Numbered from the stretch's first letter, positions 1-5,472 are shown. The stretch is 6,219 bases of DNA from Clostridia bacterium (GCA_017626655.1 JAGAIH010000098.1:1-6219); one strand, 5' to 3'. A program made the numbers and translations. The notes: generated by a model not told the origin, from the sequence alone.

Positions 1-163
1 GCCACCTTCCCTCACAAGGGAAGGCTTCCGTGGTATGTTTTTCGTTTTCTTAAAGCCGAAAACATGCTGATATATAAAGGTTTTTTAGGGTGACGCAAAA
101 CATACTGAATGAGCCTTCCCTTGTGAGGGAAGGTGGCATGCCCGAAGGGCGTGACGGATGAGT
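1..163. repeat. Pair of inverted hairpin-forming repeats (MITE-like or REP-like)
   Basis: Bases 1-26 and 112-137 are perfect reverse complements over 26 bp. Each arm contains its own hairpin with 8-bp stems CCTTCCCT/AGGGAAGG and a 4-nt loop (5-24 and 114-133). The likeness continues imperfectly inward (GTATGTTTT at 33-41 against AAAACATAC at 97-105). The right copy runs on through a small GCCC-GAA-GGGC hairpin (140-150) and a GTGACGGATGAG segment (151-162). The left copy probably has the matching part outside the window. From memory, CCTTCCCY-hairpin plus GACGGATGAG repeats are scattered widely between genes in gut Clostridia. No transposase is present, so a non-autonomous element is the most that can be inferred, and target-site duplications cannot be checked because the left edge is cut off. 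Confidence 0.8.
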
Positions 164-267
164 AGTCACCGAGAAACATACTGATCTGCTCTGTCAAACA
201 GTTCGCTAAACTCCAATTTGAAGCATTTACCCATCGCCGATCCGGATCATCCGAAAGGAGATACGCT
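164..267 (+). other. Leader upstream of the phosphoesterase gene; no clear promoter
   Basis: About 100 bp between the repeat and the phosphoesterase start. I see no convincing -35/-10 pair, so the promoter may be weak, use another sigma factor, or lie within or before the repeat. A 10-bp palindrome GATCCGGATC occupies 239-248, and the ribosome binding site AAAGGAG lies at 254-260, seven bases before the ATG at 268. A short CTGT-CAA-ACAG hairpin occurs near 191-201. Confidence 0.5.
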
Positions 268-2151
268 ATGAAAAAGTCTGTTTTGAGATCCCTTGCCCTG
301 CTCCTGGCGCTTTTGCTGGGGCTGACCGCCGCTCTTTCCCTTGCTGTGGCCGCCGATGGCCCCGTGATCGAGGGGGATGCCTCCCGCCTCACTGTCAGCA
401 AATCGAGCTACGCCGAGGGCGAGGCCATTATGGTATCGGCCGTCGGCTCGGGCACCGACTGGATCGGCATCTACCGCGTGGACGCGCCTCACTCCATCCG
501 CTGGACCTACGTGGATACCGCCAGGGGAGGCCCCGGCTCGGGTAATGAGGTGAATCTACGCACCGTTCCCGACGTCAACGCGGGAGAACCCACCGATCTT
601 CCAGCCGGCACCTACATCATCCGCCTCATGGCCAACGATTCCTCGGACTTTGCTGACTGTATCGCCATGACTACCATTACCATCGGCAGCGGCACGGTGG
701 ATACCTCGGTCTCCGCTCCCCTTTCAGCGGCCTACGAGCTGGAGTATGACACCGACGGCTTTGCCACGGGCACCGTTACGGTGAAGATGCCCGCCGATCA
801 GACCGCCAACCGCAGTATCGTCATGTATTGGGCGGACGGAAACGGCAAGCTCGCCGGCTATACTTCCCTTTCCAAGTTCAAGGTGACGGGAGAGGCCACC
901 ACCTTTACCTTCGGTAAGAACGTCATCATCCCCGCGGGGGCTACCCGCCTGCTGGTTTACGCCATGAACAATACCACGGGCGAGCTGTCCTCCGACTGCG
1001 TGACGGTGGAGCTACCCGAGGGCGCGGCTCACGCTCCCTTTGACAAAGCCGACGCCGAGCTGTTCGTCATGAGCGATATCCACATCACCACCTCCCAAAG
1101 CAACACCCACAACAAGAACTTCGCCAATATGCTGAAGGACGTGCAGGCCTTGAACAAGGACGCTCTGGGCATCTTCGTGGCGGGGGATATGGCGGATACG
1201 GGTAAGGAGCAGGAGTATCTGAACATGATGGAGCTGTACCGCGCGGCGGAGCAGGTCCCTCCCCTGTTCCTCTCGATCGGCAATCACGATCTCTCCGCCC
1301 TTCCCTTCGACGAGGCCAACGCCCTGTTTTTGAAGTACGCCACCCTCCCCGACGGCTCCCATCCCACCAACACCAGCTACGATTTCTGGCTGGGGGGCTA
1401 CCACTTCATCTTCCTGGGCACCGACCACGCCGCGGGCCTCCATTCCTCCTTTGACCGCGCCACCATGGATTGGCTGGACGAGAAGATCTCCGAGAACCGC
1501 GATCCCGCCCGCCCCGTGTTCCTGTTCCTCCATCAGTCCCTGTCGGACACCGTTTCGGGCTCTCTTCCCGGTGAGGGCTGGAGCGGCGTGGACAACGAGG
1601 GGATGCTCCGTAAGGTGCTGAAGGACTACCCCGAGGTCATGTTCTTCAACGGCCACAGTCATTGGACCATGGATTCCGTGGGCAATATGTTCGAGGGCGA
1701 CAGCAAGCTTCCCTGCCGGATCTTCAACTGCGCCTCGGTGGCCTACCTGTGGTCGGGCTACAACGTGGTCACGGGGGAGCATCTCAACGGCAGTCAGGGC
1801 TATATGGTCAAGCTCTACGACGGCAAGCTCTACGTGCTGGGCCGTGACTTCGCAAGGGGCGAGTGGATCCCCGCCGCCCAGTACTGCATCGTGCTGAAGG
1901 AGTCCGAGCCCGAGACCGAGGCGCCCACCGATCCCGAAACCGAGGCGCCTACCGAGCCCGCCGAGACACAGGAGCCAGCGTTGGATACCGAAGACGTAAC
2001 CGTCCCCGCAACCGAGGCGGCTCCCAATACTGACTCTCCCCAGACTACCGATCCCGCGGAGGAGAAGGGCTGTGGGTCTGTGATCTCGCTTGCGTTTCTT
2101 TGCATGGCGCTTCCCGCAGCTTTGGCTTTTGCCTATAAGCGCGAGGACTGA
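268..2151 (+). CDS. Secreted, membrane-anchored calcineurin-like metallophosphoesterase
   Basis: This 627-residue protein should hydrolyse phosphomonoester or phosphodiester bonds on the outer face of the membrane using a two-metal centre. The start is set by AAAGGAG seven bases upstream. Residues 1-29 are a signal peptide (KK, then a Leu/Ala core, AVAA cleavage region). Residues about 33-250 look like one or two beta-sandwich domains, including the stretch GTDWIGIY that I recall from other secreted clostridial enzymes. The catalytic domain spans about 265-480 and has every metallophosphatase motif in order: D270-x-H272, G306-D307 with D310, G338-N-H-D341, H422 and G462-H-S-H465. Residues 545-600 form a Pro/Thr/Glu linker with the repeat ETEAPT. 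The end is G601-C-G-S604, a hydrophobic segment (605-622) and KRED, suggesting an anchored or processed tail. Family and location are well supported; the substrate is unknown (nucleotide, phospholipid head group, teichoic acid and others are possible). It ends in its own terminator. Confidence 0.93.
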   Translation: MKKSVLRSLALLLALLLGLTAALSLAVAADGPVIEGDASRLTVSKSSYAEGEAIMVSAVGSGTDWIGIYRVDAPHSIRWTYVDTARGGPGSGNEVNLRTVPDVNAGEPTDLPAGTYIIRLMANDSSDFADCIAMTTITIGSGTVDTSVSAPLSAAYELEYDTDGFATGTVTVKMPADQTANRSIVMYWADGNGKLAGYTSLSKFKVTGEATTFTFGKNVIIPAGATRLLVYAMNNTTGELSSDCVTVELPEGAAHAPFDKADAELFVMSDIHITTSQSNTHNKNFANMLKDVQALNKDALGIFVAGDMADTGKEQEYLNMMELYRAAEQVPPLFLSIGNHDLSALPFDEANALFLKYATLPDGSHPTNTSYDFWLGGYHFIFLGTDHAAGLHSSFDRATMDWLDEKISENRDPARPVFLFLHQSLSDTVSGSLPGEGWSGVDNEGMLRKVLKDYPEVMFFNGHSHWTMDSVGNMFEGDSKLPCRIFNCASVAYLWSGYNVVTGEHLNGSQGYMVKLYDGKLYVLGRDFARGEWIPAAQYCIVLKESEPETEAPTDPETEAPTEPAETQEPALDTEDVTVPATEAAPNTDSPQTTDPAEEKGCGSVISLAFLCMALPAALAFAYKRED

Positions 2152-2176
2152 TTCAGCTTCACTTGAATAAAGATAG

Positions 2177-2208
2177 CCCCCGTCACGGTCTCGTGGCGGG
2201 GGTTCTTT
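2177..2208. terminator. Intrinsic terminator between convergent genes
   Basis: An 11-bp stem (2177-2187 with 2192-2202, one G-T wobble) and a 4-nt GTCT loop are followed on the + strand by TTCTTT. It lies 25 bp after the phosphoesterase stop and 10 bp after the stop codon of the convergent hydrolase gene. On the - strand the stem is followed by CTATCTTTATT, which is moderately T-rich, so it may serve both genes. Confidence 0.85.
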
Positions 2209-2212
2209 GTGG

Positions 2213-4024
2213 TCAGATCAACGGCATCTCGGTCATCCGCAGCTTGGCGCATCCGTAGGGGTACAGCTCAACCGTTTCTGCCTCGGACAAGGGAATCCGA
2301 CTCTGCGGTCCCTTGGCGCAGACCGACGTATATCCGTCCTCCAGACCCCAGGCGATCTTTCTGACCTCCGCCTTCAGCACAACGGGCGGATGCTCGGAGC
2401 TGAAGGGAATGTCGGACAGATCCCTCTTTTCGAACTTGAAGAAGGGGGACGCATAGGCGTAGTTCCATGCGGACGTGGGAAGATACTCGTAGTCGCAGTA
2501 GGGGAATTTCCGCTCCACGCCGTTGCGCTCGTACTCCAGCATTCTCTTTTCATAGGCGATGGGCAAGGAGAACACCAGGGAGCCGCACTGTACGCACTTC
2601 AGATCATAGGGTCTTTCCACCAGGCTCGGGAGGGTGTCGAAGGTGATGTCAACGTGGATGGGCTGACCCGCGGGGATCTCAAAGCTCAGCTCCTCGCTGT
2701 AGGGCGTTACCCGTCCATTTACGCGAAGGTTCTTGGCGAAGGAGGGGATTCTGACCTTCAGACAGATAGGCTTTTCGGACTCCACATCATAGGCGAAGGT
2801 ATTATCAAAGGGGTAATTCGTCTTGAGGGAGACGGTCAGGCCGTCTGCCTTGAGCGTTGCGGGGACGGGGACGGCAGAGAGGACCGTATCGCCGCTGTGC
2901 ATGAAAGCGGACAGGGCGAATTTGGGCCAGGCCTGGTTGAAGTTGGCCGTACAGCAGCCGTAGTTGGGCTCCAGACCGAACAGGTGGGCCTCGCCGCCGT
3001 TGGTGCGGAAGACAGGCTTTCCGGGGAAGCGCTCACAGGCGATCTGGTTGCTCATTTGCAGGTACTGATGGGTCCACATATCATCGCTGATGGTGGCGGG
3101 GAGGGCGTTGAAGGCCAGAAGCTCCAGCCGCTCGGCCCACTTGGGGTCTCCCGTATAGGCGAACAGATGCTCGTAGGCGTATATCTGCTCCGCCACGGCG
3201 CACAGCTCGGTGCCCTGGATGGGGCTGAGACCCGACAGGCATTCGTCACCCGTGAAAAGCCCCACGGGAGTGCCGTTGTAGGTCTTCAGCACGGTGATCA
3301 GTCTCTCGGCCACGTCGGTGTAGTCCTCCCCCAGAATATCACAGCTGACCGCCTCGTACTTCAGCATCATGCCCAGATTGACGATGTGGGTATCGAAGGT
3401 CCAACGGTTGATCGGGGTCTTCCACAGCTCGGTCATGGCGGCGTAGTCCGCGCCCTGCTCCTTGATGATTCTGGCGAGGTCTGCTACCCAGTCCTCGCGG
3501 TAGCGCTCCCAAATGAAATCAATGGCGATGAAGCTTTCAAACCAACGGTACTTTCCCCAGCCGAACAGGGAGATGGTCCTGCTCTCCAGCAGCTCGTAGT
3601 AGTTCTTCAGTACCCGATAGAGAGCCTCGGGGATCCGCTCGTCTCCCGAGCATTCGTAGTAGACCACCAGCACCTTGGAGATCAGCTGGACCGCCCAGGT
3701 GTCGTACCCGGGGATCTTCGCCTCGTCGCAGGGGCAGATCCAGCCGCTGGGCTTTTGCTGTGCGAGAATGGCGTCCACGTATTTGCGGGCGCGGGCGATC
3801 ATATCCCCGTCGTCCAGCAGGTAAGCGAGGGGGATGAAGCCGTCCAGCCAGTAGGGGACTCGCTCCCAGCCCTCGGCGTCCCCGCCGATCCAGGCGCTGT
3901 CCCTCACGTCTCGCCAGACCTTGTCCAGATTTCCGCTCAGTCCCTCGGCCTGGAGCTCCAGCTGACGCCGCATCCAGCCCTCGGGGCGAAGCTCTTTGGC
4001 GGTATAGAAATTCCACGTACGCAT
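2213..4024 (-). CDS. GH127/DUF1680-type glycoside hydrolase, probable beta-L-arabinofuranosidase
   Basis: This 603-residue protein belongs to the family of beta-L-arabinofuranosidases, which remove beta-linked L-arabinofuranose from plant glycans and hydroxyproline-rich glycoproteins using a zinc-bound cysteine nucleophile. The start is set by AAGGAGG six bases upstream. There is no signal peptide, so it should act in the cytoplasm on imported oligosaccharides. The N-terminal two thirds is helix-rich (WIGGDAEGWERVPYWLDGF at 45-63), as in an (alpha/alpha)6 barrel, and the rest looks beta-rich. The zinc ligands known from the Bifidobacterium enzyme HypBA1 (Glu, Cys in an E-x-C motif, then Cys-Cys) map to E273-x-C275 and C357-C358. 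C357 would be the nucleophile and E261 in GDE the likely acid/base. The motif spacing is 82 residues, against 77 in HypBA1 as I recall it. The divergent AraC-type regulator probably controls it. Family assignment is firm; the exact sugar is not, because many DUF1680 subgroups are untested. Confidence 0.9.
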   Translation of the reverse strand: MRTWNFYTAKELRPEGWMRRQLELQAEGLSGNLDKVWRDVRDSAWIGGDAEGWERVPYWLDGFIPLAYLLDDGDMIARARKYVDAILAQQKPSGWICPCDEAKIPGYDTWAVQLISKVLVVYYECSGDERIPEALYRVLKNYYELLESRTISLFGWGKYRWFESFIAIDFIWERYREDWVADLARIIKEQGADYAAMTELWKTPINRWTFDTHIVNLGMMLKYEAVSCDILGEDYTDVAERLITVLKTYNGTPVGLFTGDECLSGLSPIQGTELCAVAEQIYAYEHLFAYTGDPKWAERLELLAFNALPATISDDMWTHQYLQMSNQIACERFPGKPVFRTNGGEAHLFGLEPNYGCCTANFNQAWPKFALSAFMHSGDTVLSAVPVPATLKADGLTVSLKTNYPFDNTFAYDVESEKPICLKVRIPSFAKNLRVNGRVTPYSEELSFEIPAGQPIHVDITFDTLPSLVERPYDLKCVQCGSLVFSLPIAYEKRMLEYERNGVERKFPYCDYEYLPTSAWNYAYASPFFKFEKRDLSDIPFSSEHPPVVLKAEVRKIAWGLEDGYTSVCAKGPQSRIPLSEAETVELYPYGCAKLRMTEMPLI

Positions 4025-4029
4025 GATAT

Positions 4030-4065
4030 ACCTCCTTGATTTTCGTTGATATATGTATTATATCA
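4030..4065 (-). promoter_or_regulatory. Hydrolase promoter: extended -10 without a good -35
   Basis: Reading on the - strand, TGA-TATAAT (4065 to 4057) is an extended -10 box with a perfect hexamer. At the proper distance upstream there is only TAAACA-like sequence rather than TTGACA. Transcription would start near 4050, leaving a leader of about 25 nt with AAGGAGG six bases before the ATG. A strong -10 with a weak -35 is a common layout for activator-dependent promoters, and an AraC-family gene lies directly opposite. Confidence 0.65.
4047..4065. promoter_or_regulatory. Inverted repeat over the hydrolase -10 region, possible operator
   Basis: TGATATA (4047-4053) and TATATCA (4059-4065) form a perfect 7-bp inverted repeat with a 5-bp centre. 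It covers the -10 box and probable start site of the hydrolase promoter. Its position would suit a repressor; AraC-type activators usually bind further upstream and often to direct repeats. The AT-rich sequence makes chance occurrence possible. Confidence 0.35.
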
Positions 4066-4106
4066 CATTGAAAACCAAATGTTTATTGCCGTATATGCAT
4101 AATATA

Positions 4107-4135
4107 TTGACAAAAGCACACATTTCGGCTATAAT
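4107..4135 (+). promoter_or_regulatory. Consensus sigma-70-type promoter of the AraC-family regulator
   Basis: TTGACA (4107-4112) and TATAAT (4130-4135) are both perfect consensus hexamers separated by exactly 17 bp. Transcription should begin near 4142, giving a leader of about 25 nt with AAGGAG (4156-4161) six bases before the ATG at 4168. The regulator should therefore be made readily unless it or another protein represses it. Confidence 0.9.
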
Positions 4136-4167
4136 AGGGTTACGCGACGTTTCAAAAGGAGTTTCCT

Positions 4168-4941
4168 ATGTACGGTATAGATCTGAACAGTCCCATTCTT
4201 TATGAGTTTGCCTCCTTCCGCTTCTTCGAGAAAAAGGAGCATCACATTGAGCGCTTTTGTTCCGTCAACGTTCTGCTTATGGTCTATCAGGGCATCCTGC
4301 GGTTTTCTGAAAACGGCAAGCAGGTCGAGGTACACGCGGGCGAATACTACATCCAGAGAAAGAATTGCTACCAGGCAGGTGAGCTGGCCAGTGACGCGCC
4401 CCATTACCTCTTCGTGCATTTTGACGGAGAATGGAGCGATCATCCCAACACGCTGCCCTATACGGGAAGATTCGACCATGCCAAGCTTTCCGAGCTGATG
4501 CAGAGGATCAATACGGCCTCACATCAGAAGTATTTGTACGCAGAGCAGCAGTATTTATTTCACAAGCTATTGCTGTCCCTTCGTCAGAAAGCGCCGTCCG
4601 ATGCATTGGCTGATTCATTATCCAAGTATGTAGAAGAAAATATCACGACGATAGCATCCCTGTCTGATTTGTGTGAGGCGTTTCATTACAGTAAAAATTA
4701 TGTTGAACGATTGTTTCATCGTCAATTCGGTGTATCTCCAATCCAATATATCAATGATGTGAAGATCAAGAAGGCCATGTATCTGCTGGAAACGACCTCA
4801 AAGCCCATAACCGTGATTTCTGAGGAATGCGGCTATTTTGACTATCCGTATTTTTATAAACGCTTCGTTCAGAAAGCGGGTGTTTCTCCCTCAGAATGGC
4901 GTAAGATGGTTCAGAGAGATCCGACTAACAGAGAACGGTAA
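4168..4941 (+). CDS. AraC-family transcriptional regulator
   Basis: This 257-residue DNA-binding regulator most likely senses a sugar and controls the divergent hydrolase gene. Residues about 20-95 look like a cupin-type sensor fold (VYQGILRFSENGKQVEVHAGEYY). Residues 150-247 are the AraC-type DNA-binding domain with two helix-turn-helix units: about 163-184 (SLSDLCEAFHYSKNYVERLF) and 212-234 (KPITVISEECGYFDYPYFYKRF), ending in the family-typical GVSPSEWRK. Length is normal for the smaller members. The start is fixed by AAGGAG six bases before the ATG. By my hand count the sensor half (4201-4500) is about 52% GC, while the DNA-binding half (4621-4860) is about 38%, well below the neighbouring genes, so the gene may be mosaic. 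There is no terminator directly after it; the hairpin at 5049-5090 could serve. Confidence 0.95.
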   Translation: MYGIDLNSPILYEFASFRFFEKKEHHIERFCSVNVLLMVYQGILRFSENGKQVEVHAGEYYIQRKNCYQAGELASDAPHYLFVHFDGEWSDHPNTLPYTGRFDHAKLSELMQRINTASHQKYLYAEQQYLFHKLLLSLRQKAPSDALADSLSKYVEENITTIASLSDLCEAFHYSKNYVERLFHRQFGVSPIQYINDVKIKKAMYLLETTSKPITVISEECGYFDYPYFYKRFVQKAGVSPSEWRKMVQRDPTNRER

Positions 4942-4981
4942 CTCAAAGCAAGATGTTTCATGTATCGGTAAGGGGCTATCT

Positions 4982-5105
4982 GCACCGGGAGAATAGCAAT
5001 GAGCGCCTCACCGGCAGCTTGCAGGCTTCTCATACCGAAATGGTTAATCAGAAACCCCCGAAAGCCTTAAATGACTTTCGGGGGTTTCTGGTGACCCGTA
5101 CGGGA
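4982..5105 (-). repeat. Degenerate first copy of a tandem unit with 156-bp period
   Basis: Compared with the copy at 5138-5261 without any gap, 105 of 124 positions agree by my count (about 85%). The unit, read on the - strand, contains the 3' end of a tRNA-Glu, a terminator hairpin, and a second ATGAG/CTCAT hairpin. This copy lacks the rest of the tRNA. A 32-bp linker (5106-5137), rich in TCGCTTCGCTC-type sequence, separates the copies. I see no supportable protein gene in 4942-5244. Confidence 0.85.
5049..5090. terminator. Strong bidirectional terminator-like hairpin
   Basis: A perfect 16-bp stem (5049-5064 with 5075-5090) encloses a 10-nt loop. The arms carry AGAAA/TTTCT at the base and five G-C pairs, so the T-rich side GGGGGTTTCT is present on both strands. 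On the + strand it is the first plausible stop signal for the AraC-family gene, 107 bp after its stop codon. On the - strand it repeats the terminator that follows tRNA-Glu. Confidence 0.65.
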
Positions 5106-5113
5106 GATCGAAA
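5089..5113 (-). pseudogene. tRNA-Glu 3'-end remnant
   Basis: On the - strand the stretch CCCGTACGGGTCACCA (5104 to 5089) equals the 3' side of the T-stem, the acceptor strand, the discriminator base and the CCA end of the intact tRNA at 5245-5319. Likeness stops in the T-loop (TTTCGATCTCCC here against GTTCGATTCCC), and no D-arm or anticodon arm follows. It cannot fold as a tRNA. It arose either by tandem duplication of the tRNA 3' flank or as a leftover integration-site copy. Confidence 0.75.
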
Positions 5114-5154
5114 TCCTCGCTTCGCTCAGGGCAAGCTGCGCCAAGAGAATAGAA

Positions 5155-5189
5155 ATGAGAGCCTTGCTTGCAGCTTGCAGGGTTCTCAT
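5155..5189 (-). other. Second hairpin downstream of the tRNA terminator
   Basis: A 13-bp stem (5155-5167 with 5177-5189, two wobble pairs) closes a 9-nt loop. On the - strand it is followed by TTCTATTCTC, so it could be a back-up terminator. The matching place in the first copy (about 5000-5033) can form only a weaker ATGAG/CTCAT plus AGGC/GCCT version with an internal loop. Confidence 0.5.
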
Positions 5190-5204
5190 ACCGAATCGGA
5201 TAAT

Positions 5205-5246
5205 CAGAAAGCCCCGACAGCCATGAATGACTATCGGGGCTTTCTG
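5205..5246 (-). terminator. Intrinsic terminator of tRNA-Glu
   Basis: A perfect 13-bp stem (5205-5217 with 5234-5246), extended past one mismatch by two more pairs, begins inside the CCA end of the tRNA. On the - strand the run is AGAAAGCCCCGA, loop, TCGGGGCTTTCTGATT. Transcription would end just after the mature tRNA, leaving a short trailer for processing. Confidence 0.8.
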
Positions 5247-5319
5247 GTGACCCGTACGGGAATCGAACCCATGTTTCCAGCGTGAGAGGCTAGCGTCTTA
5301 ACCGCTTGACCAACGGGCC
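5245..5319 (-). tRNA. tRNA-Glu, anticodon CUC, CCA encoded
   Basis: The 75-nt gene folds as a full cloverleaf on the - strand. The acceptor stem is GGCCCGT with ACGGGTC (one G-T wobble), the discriminator is A, and CCA is encoded. The anticodon stem CTAGC/GCTGG encloses the loop CTCTCAC, giving anticodon CTC, which reads GAG. The variable loop is 4 nt, and the T-arm is ATGGG-TTCGATT-CCCGT. The overall sequence is the usual Bacillota tRNA-Glu type. GAG is clearly the favoured Glu codon in the GC-rich genes of this window, which suits a dedicated CUC tRNA; a UUC tRNA for GAA is expected elsewhere in the genome. It has its own promoter upstream and terminator downstream. Confidence 0.96.
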
Positions 5320-5338
5320 TTGTCGTGACGACTTGCAT

Positions 5339-5367
5339 ATTATAGCATATCCCGACGGTTTTGTCAA
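5339..5367 (-). promoter_or_regulatory. Consensus promoter of tRNA-Glu
   Basis: On the - strand, TTGACA (5367 to 5362) and TATAAT (5344 to 5339) are perfect hexamers 17 bp apart, with TGC before the -10 box giving the extended form. The start site should be near 5332, about 13 nt before the first base of the tRNA. This is the strength expected for a stable RNA gene. Confidence 0.92.
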
Positions 5368-5371
5368 TAGC

Positions 5372-5399
5372 TTTTTGAAATATTTTTCGGAATTTTTTT
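5372..5399 (-). promoter_or_regulatory. Phased A-tracts upstream of the tRNA promoter (UP-element-like)
   Basis: Three A-tracts on the - strand (5372-5376, 5383-5387 and 5393-5399) are centred at 5374, 5385 and 5396, exactly 11 bp apart. They cover about -42 to -64 relative to the likely start site, where the alpha subunits of RNA polymerase contact UP elements. In-phase A-tracts also bend DNA. Strengthening of tRNA transcription is inferred. Confidence 0.55.
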
Positions 5400-5433
5400 G
5401 GGCTTTGACTAAGTCACGGATAAAGCCACGAAA

Positions 5434-5472
5434 AAACGGCTCATCCCCCGACGATAGGGGTCGGGGGATGAG
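5434..5472 (-). terminator. Intrinsic terminator of the glutamate dehydrogenase gene
   Basis: A perfect 13-bp stem (5440-5452 with 5460-5472) has a 7-nt loop. On the - strand it is followed by CCGTTTTTTCG, a good T-run. An outer AACGG/CCGTT pairing around the stem is also possible. It lies 26 bp after the dehydrogenase stop codon and separates that gene from the tRNA promoter. Confidence 0.93.

Larger units (their letters stand above)
5138..5261 (-). repeat. Second copy of the tandem unit, joined to the intact tRNA-Glu
   Basis: This copy shares about 85% identity with 4982-5105 and runs into the functional tRNA gene. Of the changes in the main stem, C5055/G5084 in copy one has become G5211/C5240 here, a compensated swap that keeps the pair; the change at 5218/5233 leaves a C-A mismatch. 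The offset between copies is constant at 156 bp. Confidence 0.85.

Noticed and set aside
12..492. Short - strand frames near the phosphoesterase start
   Set aside because: They cover the repeat, the ribosome binding site and the signal-peptide codons on the opposite strand and show no family likeness.
1012..1782. Open frame of 256 codons on the - strand inside the phosphoesterase gene
   Set aside because: It is antisense to the catalytic domain, is rich in Gly/Val/His from complementary codons, and has no initiation signal; it is a composition artefact.
2207..4039. Open frame of 610 codons on the + strand opposite the glycoside hydrolase
   Set aside because: It mirrors the hydrolase gene almost end to end, has low-complexity Gly/Val/Leu-rich composition, no recognisable domain and no ribosome binding site. 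The - strand product has clear family motifs.
4094..4101. TATGCATA palindrome in the divergent promoter region
   Set aside because: It is only 8 bp, in AT-rich DNA, with no extension of symmetry.
4982..5261. CRISPR-like array
   Set aside because: There are only two long, imperfect copies, no short repeat/spacer pattern and no cas genes; the copies are explained by the tRNA flank.
4953..5285. Open frame of 110 codons on the + strand across both tandem units
   Set aside because: It stays open because the 156-bp period is a multiple of three. It runs through two terminator hairpins and antisense to the tRNA 3' half, and has no ribosome binding site. Its apparent internal protein repeat is just the DNA repeat translated.
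5401..5427. Nested palindromes GGCTTT/AAAGCC and TGACT-A-AGTCA between the dehydrogenase terminator and the tRNA promoter
   Set aside because: The stems are short, there is no T-run on either side, and they lie too far upstream of the tRNA promoter to be a clear operator; chance is adequate.
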